Source of the DNA: an uncultured Eubacteriales bacterium
GTDB lineage: Bacteria; Bacillota; Clostridia; Oscillospirales; Oscillospiraceae
DNA length: 12,002 nucleotides
Direction: 5' to 3'
NCBI GenBank assembly: GCA_900546415.1
Contig: URCY01000054.1
Location: 1 to 12,002, forward strand
Notes under the pieces: model-generated
Told to the model about the DNA's origin: nothing
Seen by the model: the letters and a program-made list of their open reading frames with translations, nothing else
The model's database searches: none
Shown: positions 6,995-12,002 of the stretch, in pieces
How positions within the stretch are numbered: the first letter of the stretch is position 1
Layout of the letters: every line of letters begins with the position of its first letter
Made by a program: the position numbers and the translations under genes

Positions 6995-8731
6995 TTATTC
7001 CGCTCGCAGGCGCTCGCAAAGCGCAGCGTCCGGCGTGACGATCACGGTGCGATAGCGGTCATAGACGACCATGCCGGGCTTCGCACCGTTCGGCTTGCGC
7101 AGATTGCGCACCTGCGTCACGTCCACCGGCACGTTCTGCCCCTCGCGCGCCTGCGAATACCACGCGGCCAGCATCGCCGCCTCGGTGATCGTTCCGTCCG
7201 GAACGGGCGCACCGGCGCAGCAGATGATCACATGTGTGCCGTGGAATTTCTGAATGTGCAGCCAGAGGTCGTCGCGCCGCGCCGTTTTCAGGCTGAGCTG
7301 GTCGTTCTGGCGGTTGTTGCGGCCGACGAGGATCTCAAAGCCGTCGCTCGAACGGAAGCGCATCGGCCTGCTGGCCGGCTGCTTCTGCTGCCTGCGGCGG
7401 TCGGCACTGCGTACGTAGCCCCCGGCCTCCAGCTCGGCGCGGATCTCGGCAAGGTCGCGCTCGCTCTCGGCGCGGTTCAGCTCGTCGAGCACCGCTCCGA
7501 GGTATTCCTCCTCGATCTCGCCGCGCGCGATCTGCTCGGCGAGAATCTTTTCGGCGTGCTTCGCCTTGTTGTATTCCTTATAAAACCGGGCAGCGTTCTG
7601 CTGCGGCGAAAGCTCCGGCCGCAGCGGAATTTCGATCTCCGGCATATCCTCCTGATAAAAATCCTCCGCGCGCAAAACCGTCATGCCGCGCGTCATCGCG
7701 TGCAGATTCGCCGTGACGATGTCGCCGCGCCGCCGCAGCGTCTCGCGGTCGAGCGAGGCCTCGCGCTCCTTGCGCTGCGCGGCCAGCTTGCGGCGCGTGC
7801 GCTCAAGGAGATTTGTGACCGTCCTGCGCAGGCTCTGTGATTTTTGCAGCATCCGCTCCCGCTGCTCCGTCTCGGTATAAAACGCATCGAGCAGCGCCGA
7901 AAAGCTCGGCATCGTCCGCGCGGTCATATAGGCGCCGTACTGCCGGACCGGGCAATAGGTGAAATCCTTCGGCCGACCGCCGCAGAGCAGCAGCGTCGGC
8001 TGCCGCGCTTGCAGCAGCGACGGCTGCGTCAGTGCCTCGGCCAGCCGTGCGCGGTCGAGCGTCAGCACGTCGGCGTCCGTCTCGCCGCAGAAGCCGAAGG
8101 CCAGCTCCCGCGCGATCAGCGGAGAGATCCCCGCAACATGGTCGACGATCCAGCGATCCAGATGCACCGGGGCGGCCGTCTGTGCCAGAAGACGCTCGAG
8201 CGCCGGTTTGGTCAGCTCCTGCGGCGTCAGCTTGCCCTCCTGCCGGGGCGGACGGTGATAAAACAGGCCGGGCAGCACCTGCCGCTGCTCCGACATCTCA
8301 AAATCCACGCGGCGCATACAGTCAAGGATGCGGTTCTCGCCGTCGGTCAGGATCAGGTTGGAATTGCGCCCCATCAGCTCCAGGATCAGACGCTTTTGGC
8401 AGGGCGTGCCCATCTCGTCCGTGCAGTCGAGCGTCAGCTCCACGCTGCGCTCCGCCGGCGGCTGCTCAATGGCTGCAATGCGCCCGCCCGCAAGATGCTT
8501 GCGCAGGAGCATACAGAACATCGGCGGCTGCGCCGGGTTTTCATAGGACGCCTGCGTCACGTGAAAGCGCGGACGGCTCCCGCTCGCCGAGAGCAGCAGA
8601 CGCGCCTTGCCGCGCAGCTGCAAAACGACCATATCCCGTGCCGGCTGCTGGATCTTCTCGACTCTTGCGCCGATCAGCTCCTGCCGCAGCTCGTCGCAGA
8701 CCGCGCTCAAAAATATCGCGTCAAACGGCAT
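6995..8731 (-). CDS. rqcH: RqcH (NEMF/Rqc2 family) ribosome quality control factor
   Basis: RqcH binds 50S subunits carrying stalled nascent chains and recruits tRNA-Ala to add C-terminal alanine tails that mark them for proteolysis. It was formerly annotated as fibronectin-binding protein FbpA. The 578-residue product has the full NFACT layout: MPFDAIF at the start (Asp4 is an invariant tRNA-site residue), PPMFCMLLRKHL (69-80), ELMGRNSNLIL (118-128), a central coiled-coil region with two Arg/Glu-rich helices, and the C-terminal NFACT-R block with GRNNRQND, DLWLHIQKFHGTHVII and NLRKPNGAKPGMVVY. The position matching the Asp-Arg pair of Bacillus RqcH (97-98) reads Glu94-Arg95. The ATG at 8731 has AGGAG 7 nt upstream and overlaps the mrnC stop by 11 bp. 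An in-frame extension to 8902 lies inside mrnC and is rejected. Confidence 0.96.
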   Translation of the reverse strand: MPFDAIFLSAVCDELRQELIGARVEKIQQPARDMVVLQLRGKARLLLSASGSRPRFHVTQASYENPAQPPMFCMLLRKHLAGGRIAAIEQPPAERSVELTLDCTDEMGTPCQKRLILELMGRNSNLILTDGENRILDCMRRVDFEMSEQRQVLPGLFYHRPPRQEGKLTPQELTKPALERLLAQTAAPVHLDRWIVDHVAGISPLIARELAFGFCGETDADVLTLDRARLAEALTQPSLLQARQPTLLLCGGRPKDFTYCPVRQYGAYMTARTMPSFSALLDAFYTETEQRERMLQKSQSLRRTVTNLLERTRRKLAAQRKEREASLDRETLRRRGDIVTANLHAMTRGMTVLRAEDFYQEDMPEIEIPLRPELSPQQNAARFYKEYNKAKHAEKILAEQIARGEIEEEYLGAVLDELNRAESERDLAEIRAELEAGGYVRSADRRRQQKQPASRPMRFRSSDGFEILVGRNNRQNDQLSLKTARRDDLWLHIQKFHGTHVIICCAGAPVPDGTITEAAMLAAWYSQAREGQNVPVDVTQVRNLRKPNGAKPGMVVYDRYRTVIVTPDAALCERLRAE

Positions 8732-9128
8732 TTTTCGGCTCCTTTCCGGCCTCGAACAGCGTTTGCAGCCGCTCGTCCCTGCCAAGAAGATACAGCGCGC
8801 CGAACAGCGCCTCCAGCCCGGTCGCCTTGCCGTATTCCGCAGCCGTGGCGTGCTTGGGGATCGCGTGCACATGGGCGTTGCGCCCCCGGCGATAAAAGCC
8901 AAGCTCCTCCTCGGTCAGAAGCGGCAGGATGCGGTCGGCCACGGCCGCCTGCGCCGGTGCGCAGACGCACGCAACGGTCTGCCGGTGCAGACTGCCGTTT
9001 TTGGCAGCCGGCCCGGCGCAAAGCTCCGCGCGCACCAGCAGCTCGAACACCGCGTCGCCCAGATGCGCCAGCGAGAGCGCCGGGAGCAGACGCACGCGGT
9101 CGGGCGTCATCGGTTCCTGCTTCAGCAT
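8721..9128 (-). CDS. mrnC: Mini-ribonuclease III (23S rRNA maturation)
   Basis: Mini-III is a dimeric RNase III catalytic domain without a dsRNA-binding domain; in Bacillus it trims 23S rRNA precursors. The 135-residue product has the family blocks: LAHLGDAVFELLVR (20-33) with Asp25 and Glu29 of the RNase III signature, RRGRNAH (80-86), and YGKATGLEALFGALYLLG (99-116) containing the second acidic metal ligand (Glu106). There is no C-terminal dsRBD, as expected. The ATG at 9128 has AAGGA 6 nt upstream, placed directly after the glcK stop (11 bp gap). Its 3' end overlaps rqcH by 11 bp, so the two ribosome-directed proteins are probably translated in a coupled way. Many Firmicutes have this gene beside cysS; here it is in a different setting. 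Confidence 0.96.
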   Translation of the reverse strand: MLKQEPMTPDRVRLLPALSLAHLGDAVFELLVRAELCAGPAAKNGSLHRQTVACVCAPAQAAVADRILPLLTEEELGFYRRGRNAHVHAIPKHATAAEYGKATGLEALFGALYLLGRDERLQTLFEAGKEPKNAV

Positions 9129-9139
9129 GGCCGTTCCTT

Positions 9140-10072
9140 TTACAGAAGCTGGCGGAACGCGCCGTACATCCCGGCGTCGTTGCCCAGCGTGGCCAGCGCG
9201 AACTCCGTGCCCTTGCAGGCGTGGAACATATATTTCACAAAATGCGCCTGCACGCGCTCGAGCAGGTATTCCCCCGCCTTGGAGACGCCGCCGCCGAGGA
9301 TGATGCGCTCCGGGTCGCAGACGCAGCAGGCGTCAGCCAGCGCCTCGCCCAGATAGTCCAGCGACTGCTCGAGCGACGCCGAGGCCAGCGCGTCGCCCCG
9401 CTTCGCGGCGTCGAAGACGTCCTTGCAGGTCACGTTTTCCAGCCCGCGCAGAACGGACGGCGTGTCTTCGGCGGCCAGGCGCTCCCTGGCCATCCGCGCA
9501 ATGCCGTTGGCCGAGGCATACTGCTCCACGCAGCCGCGCTTGCCGCAGGTGCAGGGGTGCTTATCCGGCGCAGAGACGGTGATATGCCCCAGCTCACCGC
9601 CGACACCGTGCGCGCCGCCGAGGATTTTTCCGTCAAGGATGATGCCGCCGCCGATGCCCGTTCCGAGCGTGACGAACACGACCGAGCGGCAGCCCATGCC
9701 GCCGCCGCGCCAATATTCGCCCAGCGCGGCGCAATTCGCGTCGTTCCCGGCGCGCACGGGCAGTCCCGTCAGCGCGCCGAGCTTCTCATGGATGTTGAAG
9801 ACGCCCCAATTCAGGTTGACGCAGCGGTTCACGACGCCCTCGGCGTTCACCGGGCCGGGCACGCCGATGCCGATGCCCAGCAGCTCGTCCTTGGAAAGGC
9901 CGCGTGCCGCGCAGATCTCCCGCACCGCCTCGGCAATATCCGGCAGGATCGCCTCGCCCTCGTGCTCGGTGCGCGACGGCAGCTCCCGCTGCACGAGCAG
10001 CGTGCCGTTTTCGTCAAAAAAGCCCAGCTTGACCGTTGTTCCGCCGACGTCGGCGCCAAATCCGTATTTCAA
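9140..10072 (-). CDS. glcK: ROK-family glucokinase
   Basis: The enzyme phosphorylates glucose with ATP to glucose-6-phosphate in the cytosol. The 310-residue protein shows the ROK signature: ATP phosphate loop DVGGTTVKLG (8-17), GIGIGVPGPV (66-75), the catalytic Asp111 in AGNDANCAALGEY, the second phosphate motif TLGTGIGGGI (135-144), and the zinc site His163, Cys174, Cys176, Cys181 in a GHITV...CTCGKRGC context. There is no N-terminal helix-turn-helix, so it is a kinase rather than a ROK repressor. The start is TTG at 10072: an in-frame TGA lies only two codons upstream, MKYGFGADVGG is the expected N-terminus, and an AAGGGG site sits about 9 nt before it. It is the first gene of the leftward cluster and diverges from pgi, the next enzyme of glycolysis. 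Glucose specificity is inferred from family and context. Confidence 0.95.
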   Translation of the reverse strand: MKYGFGADVGGTTVKLGFFDENGTLLVQRELPSRTEHEGEAILPDIAEAVREICAARGLSKDELLGIGIGVPGPVNAEGVVNRCVNLNWGVFNIHEKLGALTGLPVRAGNDANCAALGEYWRGGGMGCRSVVFVTLGTGIGGGIILDGKILGGAHGVGGELGHITVSAPDKHPCTCGKRGCVEQYASANGIARMARERLAAEDTPSVLRGLENVTCKDVFDAAKRGDALASASLEQSLDYLGEALADACCVCDPERIILGGGVSKAGEYLLERVQAHFVKYMFHACKGTEFALATLGNDAGMYGAFRQLL

Positions 10073-10110
10073 AGTTCAGTTCCCCTTCCGGAATGATTTT
10101 TCTCTCTTCT

Positions 10111-10139
10111 ATTATACAACGATTTTCCCGCGATTTCCA
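10111..10139 (-). promoter_or_regulatory. Probable sigma-A-type promoter of the glcK cluster
   Basis: Read on the minus strand, a perfect TATAAT (10116-10111) is preceded after a 17-bp spacer by TGGAAA (10139-10134), which matches 4 of 6 bases of TTGACA. Transcription would begin near 10104, leaving a leader of about 30 nt before the TTG start of glcK. No other promoter this good is visible on the minus strand, so it may drive the whole cluster. Confidence 0.75.
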
Positions 10140-10162
10140 CCAAAAGTTTTTCAAACTGGGTG
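10140..10162. promoter_or_regulatory. Dyad between back-to-back promoters, possible shared operator
   Basis: The 23 bases between the two outward-facing -35 boxes contain AGTTT-TTC-AAACT (10145-10157), a perfect 5-bp dyad, with CACC (10138-10141) and GGTG (10159-10162) as further, slightly off-centre, inverted arms. A regulator bound here would touch both promoters. Function is inference; the dyad is seen directly. Confidence 0.35.
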
Positions 10163-10191
10163 TTGTGTTTTCGGCTCGTTTGATGTACGAT
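10163..10191 (+). promoter_or_regulatory. Probable promoter of pgi
   Basis: TTGTGT (10163-10168) and TACGAT (10186-10191) are separated by 17 bp. The -35 keeps the important TTG and the -10 keeps the outer TA and AT positions. The predicted leader is about 57 nt. The match is moderate; no better pair lies between glcK and pgi on this strand. Confidence 0.5.
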
Positions 10192-10205
10192 ATAGGCGGA
10201 AAATT

Positions 10206-10236
10206 TTGCGAAGCTCCGAACGGGGGCTTCCCGCAA
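10206..10236 (+). promoter_or_regulatory. Stem-loop in the pgi leader, next to the ribosome binding site
   Basis: TTGCG (10206-10210) pairs with CGCAA (10232-10236) and the adjoining AAGC (10211-10214) pairs with GCTT (10226-10229), leaving a 2-nt bulge and an 11-nt loop. The stem ends two bases before the Shine-Dalgarno (AAAGGAG, 10239-10245). It could shape translation or protect the mRNA end. There is no T-run, so it is not a terminator. Confidence 0.4.
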
Positions 10237-10254
10237 GCAAAGGAGCGTGCAAGC

Positions 10255-11547
10255 ATGATTAAACTCGACATCTCGAACGTTTGGGGCGAACTGTCCCTGC
10301 CCGACCTGCTGTCTGTCGAGCAGGAGGTCTTCGACGCACATAAGCTGCTGACCGACGGCAAAGGCCCCGGCAGCGATTTCCTCGGCTGGCTCGACCTTCC
10401 GACCTTTGAGGAGACCGACGAAATGCGCCGCATCCGCACGGCCGCCGCGCGGATCCGCAGCGATTCCGAGGTCTTCGTCGTCGTCGGCATCGGCGGCTCC
10501 TACCTCGGCCCGCGCGCGGCCATTGAGTTGGTCAAGGGTCAGAACCACAATCTGAATCACGGCGACCCGCAGATCTTCTTCGCGGGCAACAACCTCTCCA
10601 CCCGCGCGTGGAACGACCTCTGCGCCCAGCTCGAGGGCAAGGACTTCTCGATCAATATTATCTCCAAATCCGGCACGACCACCGAGCCTGCGATCGCCAC
10701 CCGCGCGCTGCGCTGGATGCTCGAGCGCAAGTACGGCGCGGAGAAGGCGCGCAGCCGCATCTATGTCACGACCGACCCCAAGAACGGCGCGCTGCGCCAG
10801 ATGGCCAAGGAGGAGGGCTACGAGTCCTTCCTCATCCCGCCCAATGTCGGCGGACGCTACAGCGTGCTGACGGCCGTCGGTCTGCTGCCCATGGCCGTCG
10901 CCGGGATCGACCCGCGCGACGTGATGCTCGGCGCGGCGCGCGCCAAGCGCGACTATGACCTGCGCTCGTTTGAAAATCCCGCGTGGCAATACGCCGGTAT
11001 CCGCAACCTGCTCTACCGCAAGGGCAAGGCGCTCGAGCTGCTGTGCTGCTATGAGCCGGATTTCCGCACCTTCGGCGGCTGGTGGCAGCAGCTCTTCGGC
11101 GAGAGCGAGGGCAAGGACGGCAAGGGTATCTTCCCGGTCACGGCGGAGTTCACGGCCGATCTGCATTCCCTCGGCCAGATGATCCAGCAGGGTCAGCGCA
11201 ACCTCTTTGAGACGGTCGTGCGCTTCGCGCCGCCACAGAAAAAGGCAACGATCGAGGTCGACTGGAAAAACCTCGACGGGCTGAACTACCTCGAGGGCAA
11301 GTCGCTCGACTTTGTCGAGGAGCAGGCCTTCCTCGGGACGCTCGCGGCGCATGTGGACGGCGGCGTGCCGGTCATGGTGCTGCAAACCGACCGCGTCAGC
11401 GCCGATACGCTCGGCGAGCTGTTCTTCTTCTTCGAGCTGTCGTGCGGCATCTCGGCCTATATGCTGGGCGTCAATCCCTTCAACCAGCCCGGCGTGGAAT
11501 TCTATAAGAAGAATATGTTCCACCTGCTCGGCAAACCGGGATATTGA
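10255..11547 (+). CDS. pgi: Glucose-6-phosphate isomerase
   Basis: The enzyme interconverts glucose-6-phosphate and fructose-6-phosphate in glycolysis and gluconeogenesis. The 430-residue product is close to the usual size of bacterial short forms. It has two SIS-type sugar phosphate domains with GIGGSYLG (78-85) and ISKSGTTTEP (136-145), the first signature NVGGRYSVLTAVG (197-209), catalytic Glu283 in FGESEGKDGKG, the EFTADLHSLGQ block (298-308), and the second signature ending NPFNQPGVEFYKK (407-419). The ATG at 10255 has AAAGGAG 9 nt upstream; an open frame upstream to 10036 runs back through the promoter region into glcK and is rejected. It is monocistronic, followed after about 140 bp by a strong terminator, and diverges from glcK, the preceding step of the pathway. 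Confidence 0.98.
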   Translation: MIKLDISNVWGELSLPDLLSVEQEVFDAHKLLTDGKGPGSDFLGWLDLPTFEETDEMRRIRTAAARIRSDSEVFVVVGIGGSYLGPRAAIELVKGQNHNLNHGDPQIFFAGNNLSTRAWNDLCAQLEGKDFSINIISKSGTTTEPAIATRALRWMLERKYGAEKARSRIYVTTDPKNGALRQMAKEEGYESFLIPPNVGGRYSVLTAVGLLPMAVAGIDPRDVMLGAARAKRDYDLRSFENPAWQYAGIRNLLYRKGKALELLCCYEPDFRTFGGWWQQLFGESEGKDGKGIFPVTAEFTADLHSLGQMIQQGQRNLFETVVRFAPPQKKATIEVDWKNLDGLNYLEGKSLDFVEEQAFLGTLAAHVDGGVPVMVLQTDRVSADTLGELFFFFELSCGISAYMLGVNPFNQPGVEFYKKNMFHLLGKPGY

Positions 11548-11688
11548 TCTCCATGGTAAAATGGCTGCCTCAAATGCCGCAGCCCCATAGGGCGATCCTG
11601 TCAAAGCGCGGAGATCGGCATTCATAAAGGCAAGGAAGCTCTGATTCAATCGCAAGAGCGCTCCGCAATGGATTTCAAACATTTCAGA
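11548..11688. other. Non-coding stretch between pgi and its terminator
   Basis: I see no gene here. It has a small hairpin, GGCTGC (11563-11568) with GCAGCC (11579-11584), and a wider pairing of GATCTCC (11546-11552, overlapping the pgi stop codon) with GGAGATC (11610-11616). It would be the 3' untranslated region of pgi if transcription runs to the terminator. Whether it makes a 3'-derived RNA cannot be told. Confidence 0.5.
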
Positions 11689-11726
11689 AAAAATGGTAGG
11701 TTTTCTACGGAAAACCTACCATTTTT
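11689..11726 (+). terminator. Rho-independent terminator after pgi, probably bidirectional
   Basis: A perfect 17-bp stem (11689-11705 with 11710-11726) is closed by the tetraloop TACG within C...G, a cUACGg loop of the very stable UNCG class. The stem starts with a run of A and ends with a run of T, so it can work for transcripts from either side. Confidence 0.9.
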
Positions 11727-11727
11727 G

Positions 11728-11942
11728 TGTCATTGCGAGGAGCGCAGCGACGTGGCAATCTTAAAGCCATAGGTATGGCATCCCGGAACGAAACACGGGG
11801 GCACAAAACGACGTAATCCCGAAATTTTGATTTGTCGCAAGGCGACATCGCGCAGGCTTTGCCGTGCCTCGTTCCGGGATGCCGTTTCGTCCCGTTTCAG
11901 ATTGCCGCGTCGGGCATTGAAAATGCCCTCCTCGCAATGACA
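11728..11942. repeat. Intergenic palindromic element with nested inverted repeats (MITE-like)
   Basis: The ends are perfect 15-bp inverted repeats: tgtcattgcgaggag at 11728-11742 and its complement at 11928-11942. Inside is a second perfect 15-bp pair, ggcatcccggaacga (11777-11791) and its complement (11869-11883). Near the centre is GTCGC-AAG-GCGAC (11834-11846). The whole could fold into a long cruciform or RNA stem. There is no transposase. I recall sequence of the cattgcgaggag kind as dispersed in intergenic regions of related gut Clostridia; that is memory, not a search. A 60-codon frame inside it (11943-11761, minus) is a by-product of the repeat. Confidence 0.75.
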
Positions 11943-11946
11943 AATT

Positions 11947-12002
11947 TGGTAGGTTTTGCTGGAAAACGGAACGATTTTCGGAACGGAACGTTTGAAAGAC
12001 GA
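11947..12002 (+). repeat. Degenerate second copy of the terminator sequence, then GGAACG repeats
   Basis: Bases 11947-11967 (TGGTAGGTTTT, GCT, GGAAAAC) match 11694-11715 of the pgi terminator in direct orientation except for the loop. The complementary right arm has been lost, so this copy cannot form the same hairpin. GGAACG follows at 11968-11973, 11980-11985 and 11985-11990. No gene is visible up to the window edge. Confidence 0.55.

Noticed and set aside
4741..7038. 765-codon plus-strand open frame
   Set aside because: Opposite the GH18/SLH gene, whose domains are clear; the product is His/Arg/Val-rich without motifs.
8732..8902. N-terminal extension of rqcH
   Set aside because: It lies inside mrnC in another frame; MPFDAIF with AGGAG 7 nt upstream is the family start.
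7844..10096. 750-codon plus-strand open frame
   Set aside because: It spans the complements of three well-supported genes (rqcH, mrnC, glcK) and ends in the glcK leader; an antisense artefact of codon bias.
10069..11682. 537-codon minus-strand open frame
   Set aside because: Opposite pgi, which has all catalytic motifs; no start context and no domains.
11761..11943. 60-codon minus-strand frame in the palindromic element
   Set aside because: It is read through the inverted repeat itself; no ribosome site and Arg/Cys-rich composition typical of translated repeats.

Overview
The window reads as a chromosomal segment of a GC-rich, low-G+C-phylum-type Gram-positive anaerobe, most likely a gut Clostridia member close to Oscillospiraceae/Ruminococcaceae. 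The reasons are the AGGAGG-like ribosome binding sites, the Firmicutes set mini-RNase III plus RqcH, an exported GH18-like protein with SLH repeats, a surface protein with Cys-rich 40-residue repeats, and an intergenic palindromic element beginning cattgcgaggag, of a type I recall as dispersed in such genomes. The lineage call is inference; no 16S or other marker is present.

Layout: nine genes lie on the minus strand and are probably transcribed leftward from one promoter near 10111-10139. In transcription order they are a ROK glucokinase (glcK), mini-RNase III (mrnC), the ribosome-quality-control factor RqcH (rqcH), an exported GH18-like protein with SLH repeats, azlC and azlD (branched-chain amino acid exporter type), nicotinate phosphoribosyltransferase (pncB), a small polytopic membrane protein, and a secreted protein that runs off the left edge. 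Spacings run from an overlap of 14 bp to a gap of 56 bp and I see no convincing terminator between them. On the plus strand, glucose-6-phosphate isomerase (pgi) is transcribed divergently from glcK and ends at a strong hairpin terminator at 11689-11726. The last 450 bases carry no gene; they hold the terminator and a nested-palindrome repeat element.

How the genes fit: glcK and pgi catalyse consecutive steps (glucose to glucose-6-phosphate to fructose-6-phosphate) and share a 182-bp divergent control region with recognisable promoters and a dyad between them. mrnC and rqcH overlap and both act on the large ribosomal subunit (23S rRNA maturation; rescue of stalled 50S-nascent chain complexes). 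azlCD, pncB and the membrane protein form a translationally tight group concerned with transport and NAD precursor metabolism. The two exported proteins face the cell surface.

The least ordinary items are the left-edge secreted protein, whose two conserved blocks (FFDSHG and WMPVCLS) look like the His and Cys sites of a clan CD (caspase-like/gingipain-type) peptidase followed by His/Cys repeats; the GH18-like protein, whose DxxDxDxE motif has become DGLNLNIE; and the repeat element at 11728-11942, which is flanked by two related copies of the terminator sequence. I see no phage, CRISPR, toxin-antitoxin or other defence system, and no rRNA or tRNA. Long opposite-strand reading frames are common here because of GC-rich codon use and are not annotated.
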